This document shows, piece after piece, positions 53,647 to 62,211 of a stretch of DNA of 64,000 bases; within the stretch, counting starts at the first letter, position 1; every line of letters begins with the position of its first letter. The notes under the pieces were generated by a model. That model made no database searches. It was not told where the DNA came from and saw only the letters and a list, made by a program, of their open reading frames with translations. Location: contig JAIOIE010000020.1 of NCBI GenBank assembly GCA_019912665.1, forward strand, positions 1 to 64,000, read 5' to 3'. The stretch comes from Deltaproteobacteria bacterium (lineage in GTDB: Bacteria; Desulfobacterota; GWC2-55-46). The position numbers and the translations under genes are program-made.

Positions 53647-54603
53647 TTGAAAAGGATACTCGTTACCGGCGGCGCCGGGTTCATAGGCTCGCACCTCTGC
53701 GAGAGGCTCCTCAGGGACGGAAACGAGGTCATCTGCCTTGATAACTTCTTCACGGGCAGGAAGGAGAACATCTCGCACCTCCTTGACAATCCCGGTTTCG
53801 AGGTCATCCGCCACGACGTCATCGAGCCCGTTCTCCTTGAGGTAGACCAGATATATAACCTCGCCTGCCCGGCCTCGCCGGTCCACTACCAGTACAACCC
53901 CGTAAAGACGATAAAGACCAATATAATGGGTGCGCTCAATATGCTGGGACTAGCCAAGAGGGTGAGGGCAAGGATACTCCAGGCCTCGACCTCCGAGGTC
54001 TACGGCGACCCCAAGGTGCACCCCCAGCCCGAGAGCTACTGGGGGAACGCGAACCCCATAGGTTTCCGGGCCTGCTACGACGAGGGCAAGAGGTGCGCCG
54101 AATCGCTCATGTTCGCCTACCACAGGCAGAACGGCGTGGACATACGCGTCGTCAGGATATTCAACACGTACGGCCCCAGGATGCTGGAGAACGACGGCAG
54201 GGTGGTAAGCAACTTCATCGTACAGGCCCTCCGGGGCATGGACATGACAGTCTACGGCGACGGCTCGCAGACGCGCTCATTCTGCTATGTTGACGACCTG
54301 GTGGACGGGCTCATAAAGATGATGGAGAATGACGGCGTTATAGGGCCTGTGAACCTCGGAAACCCCGGTGAGTTCACCGTGCTTGAGCTCGCCAACATGG
54401 TAAAGAAGCTTACTTCGAGCAGCTCGACTATAGTCTACAAGGAGCTTCCGCCCGATGATCCGGTCCAGAGGAGGCCCGACATTACGCTCGCAAAGGAGTC
54501 TCTCGGCTGGCGGCCGCTCGTGGGCCTCGAAGACGGCCTCCTGAAATCAATCGAATATTTCAGGTCAAGGATAAGCCCCGCATCAGGACTCTCCGCGTTA
54601 TAG
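53647..54603 (+). CDS. UDP-glucuronate decarboxylase (SDR family)
   Basis: 318 residues, TTG start with AAGGAGG upstream. Rossmann motif [33 protein letters not shown] (diagnostic of UDP-xylose synthase), catalytic STSEVYGDP and [11 protein letters not shown] (YxxxK). It converts UDP-glucuronate to UDP-xylose, or a related nucleotide sugar. It follows the aminotransferase by 11 bp, so both form a two-gene operon for surface sugar supply. Confidence 0.92.
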   Translation: MKRILVTGGAGFIGSHLCERLLRDGNEVICLDNFFTGRKENISHLLDNPGFEVIRHDVIEPVLLEVDQIYNLACPASPVHYQYNPVKTIKTNIMGALNMLGLAKRVRARILQASTSEVYGDPKVHPQPESYWGNANPIGFRACYDEGKRCAESLMFAYHRQNGVDIRVVRIFNTYGPRMLENDGRVVSNFIVQALRGMDMTVYGDGSQTRSFCYVDDLVDGLIKMMENDGVIGPVNLGNPGEFTVLELANMVKKLTSSSSTIVYKELPPDDPVQRRPDITLAKESLGWRPLVGLEDGLLKSIEYFRSRISPASGLSAL

Positions 54604-54747
54604 ACAAGCCGTAAAAAAACGACAGAAGAAGCCATACGACCCGTATCAGTCCGCACCGGGATCGGTCTTTCCTCAGTAAATCCGTACATCTGCAAGTTTT
54701 ATAGCACGCCTCGAAAAGGCTCTCGCCGCCCGTAAAAGGGGGTTCTC

Positions 54748-54987
54748 TTGCCACGTGAAAACGCGAAAAAAGAGGATGGCAGCCTTTTTCTTGACCTGGC
54801 CGGAGCATGCCAGGAGAGGTTCGCGGTAAAGCCCGTTACGTGCGATGTCGCTGGCCCGGCCGCTGGGCGCGCCATTTTCATAAACAGCGTAAGGTACAGC
54901 CGCGTAAACGTGAACGGGGCTCCGCATATTACTGGTGTCTTGAACGGCAAGATCGAGGAGATGTTGTTAGTATCCAGAACTGGCTGA
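54748..54987 (+). CDS. Small hypothetical protein
   Basis: 79 residues from TTG 54748. Contains DLAGACQERFAVKPVTCDVAGPAAGRAIFINSVRYSRVNVNGAPHITGV. Codon use is like the neighbouring genes, and AAAGGGGG lies upstream. No family is recognised. The DVAG...AIFINSVRYSRVNVNGAP pattern looks like a compact beta domain. Moderate support only. Confidence 0.45.
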   Translation: MPRENAKKEDGSLFLDLAGACQERFAVKPVTCDVAGPAAGRAIFINSVRYSRVNVNGAPHITGVLNGKIEEMLLVSRTG

Positions 54988-55100
54988 GGGTACGGCGGCT
55001 TTCTTGACAGGGTAGCGTTTGGTGATAGACTTTTATCATTCGGCATAGCGCCGGAGGGCCGCGCAATCATTACAACCCCCCAACACGAGCGGTGCATCCT

Positions 55101-55472
55101 ATGGCGGGAAAGAGAAACATTGCCTTCGGTTTCCTGTATCTCCTACTCACAATCGTTCTGTATCTCGCCTCAAGGCCTGCCGAGACCGGAGAGGCGTTCG
55201 AGTCCGCGCTGGTGCAGGCGAATATCGACGCGCTGTTGAACATAGGGGCGGGCTGGCTCATCACAAGGCTGCCTTTTGTCGAATGGGTCGCAAACACGGT
55301 CTCGTACCTGATGATAGCGGGGGCTCTTCTCCGTTCCGGAACCCTCTGCCTTGCGGCAATGGGGCTGCTGCCTCCGGCAGCGGCGATAATGCCGGTCGGC
55401 GCTCTAATCCTTATAGCGATGATGCTCTTTATGGGTATAGGATACTTGAGCCTTAAGGTAGTAAGGCAATGA
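55101..55472 (+). CDS. Small membrane protein of cytochrome b/c operon
   Basis: 123 residues from ATG 55101 (a GTG at 55092 adds three residues). Four hydrophobic segments, about 5-22, 48-70, 72-90 and 96-115, with no haem-binding His pattern. Its stop overlaps the start of the following cytochrome b gene (ATGA), which ties it to that complex. Unknown family. Confidence 0.72.
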   Translation: MAGKRNIAFGFLYLLLTIVLYLASRPAETGEAFESALVQANIDALLNIGAGWLITRLPFVEWVANTVSYLMIAGALLRSGTLCLAAMGLLPPAAAIMPVGALILIAMMLFMGIGYLSLKVVRQ

Positions 55473-56194
55473 GGTTTCGCCAGGTCGCCGTCTGGCCCAG
55501 GGGACTGAGGGTCATTCACTGGATAAACGCCTTTTCGGTGCTTATCCTCATACCGCTCGGCGCGTTCCTCTTTTTTGCCGAATACCTGGGCCTTTCTGAC
55601 CGGGCCTTCGGCTCGGTGCTGAGCGTCCATGCGACAATAGGGGCGTTTTTTACATTCGGAGTCGTGGCAAGGGCAGTTTTCCTCTTCAGCGGCCCCCCTG
55701 CCGCGAGATGGAAGGATGTCCTCCCGCATACGAGAGAGCAGTTCGCGCTCTTTTCGGCCACCCTCAAATACTATCTCTCCGGTTTCAAGGGCAAGGCACC
55801 GCTTTATCTTACGCACAACCCGGTAGCCGGGGCATGGGATACTTTGCTCTTCATAGTCTTTCTTTCTCAGGCCACGACAGGCCTTTCCATGTTCTTTTTC
55901 CATTCCGCGGAGCACGAGCACAACCACAATCATGCCGCCCTCGAAGGCGCTGCCGCATGGCCCCCTGAATGGTTCGAGGGGCTTCACGTTGCCGGTGCCG
56001 TATTCATAGTGATCTTCGTCCTGGCCCACTTCACCGCGCTCGCCTGGCACGATATCTTCGAGAGAAGGGGCCTCGTATCGAGCATGATAAGCGGGAGGAA
56101 GTTCTATTCCGAGGACGAGATACAGGAGCTTAAGGCGCGCCTCGACCGGAAGGGGCTGAAGCCGGAAGGAAATGAGGGCCAGGAAAAGAGATAA
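55469..56194 (+). CDS. Cytochrome b561/hydrogenase-type b cytochrome
   Basis: 241 residues, about five membrane segments. RVIHWINAFSVLILIPLGAFLFF and a later HATIGAFFTFGVVARAVFLF segment, then HVAGAVFIVIFVLAHFTALAWHD give four His well placed for two haems, as in Ni/Fe-hydrogenase cytochrome b and formate dehydrogenase gamma. A His-rich loop (FFFHSAEHEHNHNHAAL) faces one side and may bind metal. The soluble C-terminal tail is charged. Likely a quinone-linked membrane partner for the cytochrome c that follows. Confidence 0.85.
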   Translation: MRFRQVAVWPRGLRVIHWINAFSVLILIPLGAFLFFAEYLGLSDRAFGSVLSVHATIGAFFTFGVVARAVFLFSGPPAARWKDVLPHTREQFALFSATLKYYLSGFKGKAPLYLTHNPVAGAWDTLLFIVFLSQATTGLSMFFFHSAEHEHNHNHAALEGAAAWPPEWFEGLHVAGAVFIVIFVLAHFTALAWHDIFERRGLVSSMISGRKFYSEDEIQELKARLDRKGLKPEGNEGQEKR

Positions 56195-56231
56195 AAGGAA
56201 GGTAGTCTTCCAAAATCAAGGAGGTATGCCC

Positions 56232-56627
56232 ATGTGCCGTAATGTCCTGGCCTTTCTCAGCATGTTTTTCCTTGTCTTCGCAGTTAGCCAATACGCGAAT
56301 ACCGCCGAAGAGCCGAAGATGATAAGGGAGGACCCGATCCACAACATGGATGCCCTCATGGAAACGGCGGACAGGCTCTGGAAAGACACCAGCCTCGGTA
56401 CCGCCGGGGTATCCTGCTCGACATGCCATCCTGACGGAAAGGACTTGAGGGCCGAGCCTTACCCCAGGCGCATCGAGATGGCGAACGATATATTGACGCT
56501 CGACCAGATGATAAACTTCTGCATGACTTTTCCGATGAAAGGCGAGCCGCTCCGGTGGAACTCGCGGGAAATGACGGCCCTTGCGGCCTATGTGAAGGCG
56601 TACGCGAAGGGAAACGGCGGGAAATAA
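56232..56627 (+). CDS. Periplasmic monohaem cytochrome c
   Basis: 131 residues from ATG 56232, placed 6 bp after GGAGGT; an ATG at 56226 would be too close. Signal peptide residues 1-24 (VLAFLSMFFLVFAVSQYANTA). Single haem site CSTCH at 62-66, with a likely Met axial ligand in FCMTFPMKGEPL. Electron carrier in the periplasm. It is the third gene after the membrane protein and cytochrome b. Redox partner unknown. Confidence 0.85.
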   Translation: MCRNVLAFLSMFFLVFAVSQYANTAEEPKMIREDPIHNMDALMETADRLWKDTSLGTAGVSCSTCHPDGKDLRAEPYPRRIEMANDILTLDQMINFCMTFPMKGEPLRWNSREMTALAAYVKAYAKGNGGK

Positions 56628-56814
56628 ACACCACACTGCCCTGCAGGCGGCAAGTGCAGCGCTTAAGCGGCAGGGCGCCCCTTTCGTTTCGTAGACAGAA
56701 AATTTATTCGGACCGGAAATCCTTCCCTCTCCCCAGTCCCCCAAGGTTGACTTTTCCTTCCACACAGTGAGAAAATCGGACCGGATGGCGCGGTCCTGCC
56801 AGGAGGTCCTGCTC

Positions 56815-57189
56815 TTGAGGAAGAAGATTTCAGTGAAGACCAAAAGCGTATACGATAAGGAGGACGAAACAGACGGCCTCAGGGTGCTGGTCACGAGATA
56901 CTGGCCGAGGGGCGTTAAAAGAGAAAGGGCCGACCTCTGGATAAGAGGGCTCGGGCCTTCAACGGAACTCATAAAGGACTGGAAAAAGGGCGCGCTCGAA
57001 TGGGACGAGTTCAGGAAAAGATTCGAAAAGGAGTTCAGGGACGAGGGTAAACAGAAGCTCCTGGATGAGCTTGAGAAAGCCGTCATTGAGAGCGGAGAGA
57101 AAAAGGCCACCCTTCTTTGCACGTGCAGGGAGGAGGCGGTCTGCCACAGGATCATACTGAAGGAGATGATCGAGGAGGGCGGAGCCTGA
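56815..57189 (+). CDS. DUF488-family protein
   Basis: 124 residues from TTG 56815 with AGGAGG at 56801-56806; a longer in-frame ORF starts at 56767 but lacks a ribosome binding site. Family motifs: SVYDKEDETDGLRVLVTRYWPRGVKRE, DLWIRGLGPSTEL and TLLCTCREEAVCHR. DUF488 proteins are widespread with no confirmed function; Cys pairs in the last motif hint at redox or nucleic acid chemistry. Confidence 0.88.
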   Translation: MRKKISVKTKSVYDKEDETDGLRVLVTRYWPRGVKRERADLWIRGLGPSTELIKDWKKGALEWDEFRKRFEKEFRDEGKQKLLDELEKAVIESGEKKATLLCTCREEAVCHRIILKEMIEEGGA

Positions 57190-57228
57190 ATTCACATAGG
57201 ACGTCCTGGTTCTACAGACGCGAATGGC

Positions 57229-57253
57229 AAGGGCCTTGAAGGGCCCTTTTTTT
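57229..57253. terminator. Shared terminator of DUF488 and MscS genes
   Basis: AAGGGCC (57229-57235), short loop, GGCCCTT (57242-57248), T-run to 57253. It lies between convergent genes. Confidence 0.8.
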
Positions 57254-57256
57254 ATA

Positions 57257-58336
57257 TCAACTGAACGCCGGCTGCGCCGGGGGATTAGATTTTTCGATGT
57301 ACAGGGTCTGGGTCGGGTACGCGAACTCAATGCCCATCTCCTGAAACTTTTCGTATATTGACAGGTTAATGGCCTGATGTATATCCATATATTTGTTGAA
57401 GTCGCTCGATTGAACGAAGTATACGGTCTCGAAGTTCAGGCTGAAGTCCCCGTAGCTCGAAAAATGCGACCTGTCGAAGACGGCGCAATCGGTGCCGTTG
57501 ACGATATCCCTTATGACCCCGGGTATGGCCTTGAGCTTCTCCGGCGGGGTCTGGTACGTGACCCCGATCTTGAAAAGGATCCTCCTCCTTTCCATCCTCT
57601 TGAAGTTCCTTATGCGCGAGTTGGTGAGGTCCGAGTTCGAGAGTATTATCTGCTCGCCGCTCAGGCTTCTTATCCGCGTCGTCTTTATCCCTATGTGCTC
57701 GACGGTGCCGAGGTGGTCCGGTCCGAGCACGATGAAGTCGCCGGTCTCGAAGGGGCGGTCCATGAGTATGGAGAAATAGCTGAAGAGGTCTCCGAGGACC
57801 GACTGCGCGGCCAGGGCCACGGCTATGCCTCCGATGCCGAGTCCGGCTATGACGGCCGAGATTTCGAAACCGAGGTTGTCGAGGAGAAAGACGATGCCGA
57901 TGCCCCATACGACGACCTTAAGCGCCGGTATTATCCCTTTGAAGCTTCGCTGTTTTTCAGGGTCGAGGTCTTTAAGCCAGAAGGCCTCAAACGCGTGGAC
58001 GATGACCGAGCCTATAAGGCGGATACTCAGGAAGGTGAGGAGTATAATGCCTAGTACTTCAAGCGATCTGGAAACTGCGGCAGGGAGCGCAAGGCTCCGG
58101 GTGGCGATATAGAATACGCCGTAATAGAGGAGCGGAGTGATATTCCTGTGGAGCACATTTATCAGAAAGTCGTCGAGCCTGGAATCCGTCCTCGAAACGA
58201 TGTTGTGAAGGGCCTTCCTTGTAACGGCGGTTCCTATCTTTACGATAACGAGGCCGAGGAGGATTGCGCCCGCCACGACGATGTAAGTGAGGACGGTGTT
58301 TCCGAAAAATGTCTCATGAAGAAGGCTGTCGAGCAC
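57257..58336 (-). CDS. MscS-family mechanosensitive channel
   Basis: 359 residues from GTG 58336 with GGGGGTG upstream; a TTG at 58369 adds 11 residues. Four or five membrane segments, the last being the pore helix IAGLGIGGIAVALAAQSVLGDLFSYF, followed by DRPFETGDFIVLG and the cytoplasmic vestibule domain (GTVEHIGIKTTRIRS, ILSNSDLTNSRIRNF). It releases solutes under hypo-osmotic shock. Confidence 0.93.
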   Translation of the reverse strand: MLDSLLHETFFGNTVLTYIVVAGAILLGLVIVKIGTAVTRKALHNIVSRTDSRLDDFLINVLHRNITPLLYYGVFYIATRSLALPAAVSRSLEVLGIILLTFLSIRLIGSVIVHAFEAFWLKDLDPEKQRSFKGIIPALKVVVWGIGIVFLLDNLGFEISAVIAGLGIGGIAVALAAQSVLGDLFSYFSILMDRPFETGDFIVLGPDHLGTVEHIGIKTTRIRSLSGEQIILSNSDLTNSRIRNFKRMERRRILFKIGVTYQTPPEKLKAIPGVIRDIVNGTDCAVFDRSHFSSYGDFSLNFETVYFVQSSDFNKYMDIHQAINLSIYEKFQEMGIEFAYPTQTLYIEKSNPPAQPAFS

Positions 58337-58708
58337 AAAAGCACCCCCGTTTATTCTTGAAAGGCTCAAGAGAGCAGCCTGTTGGTTCCTGCCCTGAATG
58401 ATTCAGCCTGACCAGGCGCGGCGCACTCCCGAACATTCCGGGTTCGTCATATAAAATATCACAAGAGGGATTGCCCTGGCAAATAATAAGGCTTCGGACG
58501 GACTGCGTTTTCAGGGCCGCCTCTTAAAATAGCTCTTTTTCCTGACCTATGTGTCAGGGCGGAAATAAAAATGCTCACATTCACATATTTGCATATATGC
58601 ACCGCTTTTTATTTCCGCCCTTGCTTGACTTCAGAAAAAAGATACTGATTTTTAGAGGCAGCCTCAAGTATAATGTGGGTTCAAAAAAACTAATTTTGAG
58701 GTGTGTGG
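58337..58708. other. 372 bp divergent intergenic region
   Basis: No gene. It holds repeat R2 copy 2 (58515-58663) and, 5 bp after it, a TATAAT (58669-58674) that could be the -10 box of the rubrerythrin promoter, with the -35 lying inside the repeat's right end. The part from 58337 to 58514 shows nothing else recognisable. Confidence 0.6.
58515..58663. repeat. Interspersed palindromic repeat family R2, copy 2
   Basis: 149 bp with inverted ends GGCCGCCTCTTAAAATAG (58515-58532) and CTGATTTTTAGAGGCAGCC (58645-58663). The inner palindrome around GAAATAAAAATGCTCACAT and CCGCTTTTTATTTCCGCCC matches copy 1 (44358-44499). The two copies differ at many positions but keep pairing, a sign of selection for structure or of old mobile elements. 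Confidence 0.78.
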
Positions 58709-59284
58709 ATGAAGAGCATAAAGGGTACGAAGACCGAAAAGAACCTGCTCGCGGCCTTCTCGGGGGAATCGCAGGCCCGTAACAGGTACACTTACTTCGC
58801 ATCGCAGGCGAAGAAGGAAGGGTATGAGCAGATATCATGGCTCTTTACCGAGACCGCCGACAACGAAAAGGAGCACGCGAAGAGGCTTTTCAAGTTCCTT
58901 GAAGGCGGGGACGTGGAGGTCATTGCCGTCTTCCCGGCTGGCGTGATAGGCGAAACAGCGGCCAACCTCAAGGCGGCCGCAGAGGGCGAGAACCACGAGC
59001 ATGAGGTAATGTACCCGGAGTTCGCCAAGACTGCCCTGGAAGAGGGCTTCCCTCTAGTAGCGTCGGTTTTCAGGGCCATAGCAGTCGCCGAGAAGCAGCA
59101 CGAGAAGCGCTACCTGGGCCTTCTTGAAAATATCGAGAAAGGCCGCATCTTCAAGCGCGATTCATCCGTAAAGTGGAGGTGCCGGAACTGCGGCTACATA
59201 CACGAATCCCCCGGCGCGCCGTCCAAGTGCCCCGCATGCGACCACCCGCAGGCGCACTTTGAGCTGCTGGAGGAGAACTGGTAA
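58709..59284 (+). CDS. Rubrerythrin
   Basis: 191 residues from ATG 58709 with GAGGTG upstream. N-terminal di-iron four-helix domain with ligands in FSGESQARNRYTYF, ETADNEKEHAKR and AVAEKQHEKRY; C-terminal rubredoxin domain with CRNCGYIHE and CPACDHPQ (CxxC pairs). It reduces hydrogen peroxide in the cytosol, typical of anaerobes. Monocistronic. Confidence 0.96.
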   Translation: MKSIKGTKTEKNLLAAFSGESQARNRYTYFASQAKKEGYEQISWLFTETADNEKEHAKRLFKFLEGGDVEVIAVFPAGVIGETAANLKAAAEGENHEHEVMYPEFAKTALEEGFPLVASVFRAIAVAEKQHEKRYLGLLENIEKGRIFKRDSSVKWRCRNCGYIHESPGAPSKCPACDHPQAHFELLEENW

Positions 59285-59310
59285 GCTGGTTTTGAGAAGG
59301 TAAAAATACG

Positions 59311-59341
59311 AGACCCGGACCGCTGGCCCGGGTCTTTTTTT
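59311..59341 (+). terminator. Terminator after rubrerythrin
   Basis: AGACCCGG (59311-59318) pairs with CCGGGTCT (59328-59335), followed by seven T residues. Confidence 0.9.
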
Positions 59342-59374
59342 ATGAGATAGGGCGGCTTTTGGTGAACTTGTTTT

Positions 59375-59851
59375 TTAAGCGGCTTTCTTGCCTTCCTCGA
59401 CCTCTATCTTGACCTTTCTCGGAAGGGCCTCTGCCTTCGCGGGCATCGTTATCTCGATGACGCCGTTCCTGTAGCCAGCGTGGATCTTCGCGGTCTCTAC
59501 GCCTTCGGGAAGCGTGATCGACCTCTCGAAGGAGCCGAACGTGGTCTCATGGAAGAGGTAGCCCTCTTTCTTCTCCTCAACTTCGGCCTTCCTCTCGCCC
59601 TTGATCGTAAGGACGTTGCCGGTGACCGAGATGTCGACATCCTTGGGGTCCACTCCGGGGATATCGGCGCGGACTACAAACGTGTTGTCCTTCATGTAGC
59701 TGTCAACGAGGGGATACCATTCGCCCCTGAATTCCCTCCTGAAAAGGCCCCTGGGCGTAAACCCGCCGAAGAACCTAGTGAAGAGGTCGTCCATGTCCTT
59801 CTGGATGTTCGCAAGCTCCCTTAAGGGCTCCCATTTCCTCAGATCTGCCAT
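59375..59851 (-). CDS. Small heat shock protein, Hsp20 family
   Basis: 158 residues from ATG 59851 (GGGAGGTGAT just upstream; a 29-residue extension is rejected). Alpha-crystallin domain about 50-145 with YPLVDSYMKDNTFVVRADIPGVDPKDVDISVTGNVLTIKGER, FGSFERSITLPEGV and GYRNGVIEITMP. It is an ATP-independent chaperone that holds unfolded proteins. Confidence 0.95.
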   Translation of the reverse strand: MADLRKWEPLRELANIQKDMDDLFTRFFGGFTPRGLFRREFRGEWYPLVDSYMKDNTFVVRADIPGVDPKDVDISVTGNVLTIKGERKAEVEEKKEGYLFHETTFGSFERSITLPEGVETAKIHAGYRNGVIEITMPAKAEALPRKVKIEVEEGKKAA

Positions 59852-59909
59852 AATATCACCTCCCGCCTTAAACCGCCTTATCTCACCTGTCACAACTAGG
59901 CCTAATTTA

Positions 59910-59938
59910 AATATAGTCCTTTCCCGAAAGACTGTCAA
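59910..59938 (-). promoter_or_regulatory. Sigma-70 promoter of hsp20
   Basis: Minus strand: TTGACA (59933-59938), 17 bp, TATATT (59910-59915). The start would be near 59903, about 50 nt before the ATG. Vegetative-type hexamers, with no sigma-32 sequence or CIRCE element seen. Confidence 0.75.
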
Positions 59939-60004
59939 GTCCGAGTAGGGCTGTAAAACGTAGGCAAATCAATGGCTTGGGTGTGAGAAATGGGGGGGCG
60001 GATA

Positions 60005-60033
60005 CGGTGCCGGCCAGCTTTGGGCCGGCACCG
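60005..60033. other. Hairpin downstream of hydrogenase genes
   Basis: CGGTGCCGGCC (60005-60015), 7-base loop, GGCCGGCACCG (60023-60033): a perfect 11-bp stem 15 bp beyond the large-subunit stop, without a U-tract on the minus strand. It may stabilise the 3' end or act with Rho. Confidence 0.6.
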
Positions 60034-60048
60034 AAGTGCGGCTTGCTT

Positions 60049-61341
60049 TTAGTCCAGGAAACTTACGTCCATTATATGGGCAGAGCAGGATATGCACGGG
60101 TCGTAAGCCCTGACCAGGGTCTCTACGCCTTTGGTTATCTCTGCCTTGGGCCTGTCAAGCACTGTAGGCACAAAGGCACGGAGGTCGTCCTCAATGGAGC
60201 GCAGGTTCTGCGCGGTGGGGATTATGCAGACCGAGCTCTCGATCAGGCCGTCCCTGTTTATCTCGTACTCGTGGTAGAGCGTGCCCCTGGGCGCCTCGAC
60301 GATGCCGACGCCCCTGCCGTATCCCTCAGGCTTTGCGAGCGGCTCCGGTTTCGGCCCGAGCTCCAGAAGCTCGTCTATGAAGCCTATGGCCTCTTCGGTT
60401 GCATGGAAGCACTCGATAAGCTGCGCCATGTTGTTCATGAAGGGGTTGTGGCAGGGGAGCTTCATGCCCGAGGCCTTGAGCGCGTCTTTGGCCCTTGGGC
60501 CTAGCTGGCGACGATTGTTATTGATTCTCGCAAGGGCCCCGACCATGTAAGTGCCTTTGGACGAGCGCGCGTGCTTTGCGCTCGAGTGCTCGACAACGTA
60601 CTCTTTTACCTCGTCGGTGAAACATTTGGGGTCTATCTCGTTGCCGAGGCTTGAAACAGGCTCACCGGAGTAGAAGGCGTACTCGCCTTTTGATTTAAGA
60701 GAAATGAATTCCCGCTCGAGTGAAAAATCCGGGAGTTTCGCGTTCGCCAGGAATTCGAGCGCAGCCTCGAGGCCGGAGAAAGAGGCCTCAAGCTCCCTCT
60801 TGAGCTTCTTAAGGTCCGCCGGCTTCGGCGTGAAGACGACCCCGCCCGGGAAGAGGGAAATGGGGTGTATGTGGCGGCCCCCGACCGTCTCGCATATCTC
60901 GTTGGCGAGCCTCTTAAGCTCAAGCCCGGTCTTCGCCATCTCCGGATGAGAAGCGAGGAGAGGCACTATCGAGCCGACCCCCGCGAGGTCCGGAAGCACG
61001 AGGAAGAATATGTGGAGTATGTGGCTCTGGAGCATCTCGCCGTCGAAGGCGAGCTTTCTTAAAAGGGATGCCTGACTGGATATCCTTATGTCCATGGCGT
61101 CCTCTATGGCGCGAAGCGAGGCCGAGGTGTGGCTTACGGCGCAGATGCCGCATATGCGGGCCATTATGTGCTGGGCCTCGTCATAGCGCCTTCCGCGGAG
61201 CATCATCTCGAAGAACCTTGGCGACTCGATTATCTCGAGCTTAAGCTCCTTTATGACGCCCTTCTTCACGTCGATGACGATGTTGCCGTGCCCCTCGACC
61301 CTGGTTATCTCGTGTACCTTTATATTGAGATCTCTTTTCAT
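60049..61341 (-). CDS. [NiFe] hydrogenase large subunit, group 3 (MvhA-like)
   Basis: 430 residues. Nickel ligands are intact: RICGICAVSHT near residue 63 and DPCISCSAH near the C-terminus, followed by eight residues (IMDVSFLD) as likely maturation peptide. The opening VHEITRVEGHGNIVIDV and the RNRRQLGPRAKDAL-like linker match cytoplasmic group 3 enzymes such as MvhA. It activates hydrogen; electrons go to the small subunit. It starts 34 bp after the small-subunit gene. No HypABCDEF, HdrA or MvhD gene is in the window. Confidence 0.9.
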   Translation of the reverse strand: MKRDLNIKVHEITRVEGHGNIVIDVKKGVIKELKLEIIESPRFFEMMLRGRRYDEAQHIMARICGICAVSHTSASLRAIEDAMDIRISSQASLLRKLAFDGEMLQSHILHIFFLVLPDLAGVGSIVPLLASHPEMAKTGLELKRLANEICETVGGRHIHPISLFPGGVVFTPKPADLKKLKRELEASFSGLEAALEFLANAKLPDFSLEREFISLKSKGEYAFYSGEPVSSLGNEIDPKCFTDEVKEYVVEHSSAKHARSSKGTYMVGALARINNNRRQLGPRAKDALKASGMKLPCHNPFMNNMAQLIECFHATEEAIGFIDELLELGPKPEPLAKPEGYGRGVGIVEAPRGTLYHEYEINRDGLIESSVCIIPTAQNLRSIEDDLRAFVPTVLDRPKAEITKGVETLVRAYDPCISCSAHIMDVSFLD

Positions 61342-61375
61342 CTATTGCTTTCCTTGAATTGATTGGGTTTCGCTG

Positions 61376-62140
61376 TCAGCACTTTCGACCTGACCCGCAC
61401 TCGCCGTAGAGCGCGAACTTCTTCGCGACCGCTTCGGCCGTAAGCCCGTACCTTTCGAGCGTCTCCCTGTGCGAATCCGTATTGGGGTTGTCGACCGGCC
61501 CCCTGCATCCCCAGCACCATGTGCCGTAGGTTACGCATATGGAGTCGCAGCCGCCCCTTGAGACCGGGCCCAGGCAGTGGCCGCCCTTCTCGAAGACGCA
61601 GATATTCCCGGCCATCTTGCAGTCCACGCATACTGGGTGGTTTACGATGTCGGGCTTCTTGCCCATGAGGAGGGCCGTAAGAAAGGAGAGAAACTCTTTC
61701 TTCGAAATGGGGCAGCCGTGGAGGTAGTAGTCTACCGGCACGACTTCGTCTATGGGCCTTGCGGGGATGGTGTCGATTAGCTTATAGCTCTCAGCCGCCT
61801 TCTTGCCGTAGACAGCTTCCTTCACCTCCTCCATTGGATAGCGGTTCTTGAGGCAGTTGAGCCCGCCTGTGGACGAGCAGGCTCCGAGCGCCACGACCAC
61901 CTTGGCCTGCTTCCTTATCTTTTTTATTTTCCTTATCTCGTCGCGCCTGCTTATGGAGCCCTCGACAAAGGCGATGTCGTAATCGTCGGACTTCTCGGTC
62001 ATGGCCTCCCTGAAGTTGACTATCTTTATGTGCTTAAGGATATCCGGCAGCTCCTTTTCGCAGCTCAGGACCATGAGCTGGCAGCCCTCACAGCAAGTGA
62101 ACGAGAAGAATGCGACACTGGGTTTTTCCTGTGATTCCAT
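61376..62140 (-). CDS. [NiFe] hydrogenase small subunit, group 3 (MvhG-like)
   Basis: 254 residues without a twin-arginine signal. Proximal-cluster ligands are in FTCCEGCQL, GACSSTGGLNCL and YYLHGCP. A Cys-rich second half (VCVDCKMAGNICVF, HCLGPVSRGGCDSICVTYG, CWGCRGP) would hold two further iron-sulphur clusters, as in MvhG. It is the first gene of the pair, with AGAGGAAGGAA before the ATG. Confidence 0.9.
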   Translation of the reverse strand: MESQEKPSVAFFSFTCCEGCQLMVLSCEKELPDILKHIKIVNFREAMTEKSDDYDIAFVEGSISRRDEIRKIKKIRKQAKVVVALGACSSTGGLNCLKNRYPMEEVKEAVYGKKAAESYKLIDTIPARPIDEVVPVDYYLHGCPISKKEFLSFLTALLMGKKPDIVNHPVCVDCKMAGNICVFEKGGHCLGPVSRGGCDSICVTYGTWCWGCRGPVDNPNTDSHRETLERYGLTAEAVAKKFALYGECGSGRKC

Positions 62141-62182
62141 GAGTTCCTTCCTCTTTTGTAAGTGCTTGAGTTTTCTTAGGAA

Positions 62183-62211
62183 ATAATATCACAGGGGCGT
62201 TTTTTTGTAAA
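62183..62211 (-). promoter_or_regulatory. Promoter of the hydrogenase pair
   Basis: Minus strand: TTTACA (62206-62211), 17 bp, TATTAT (62183-62188), each one base from consensus. The start would be near 62176, about 36 nt before the small-subunit ATG. Confidence 0.75.
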
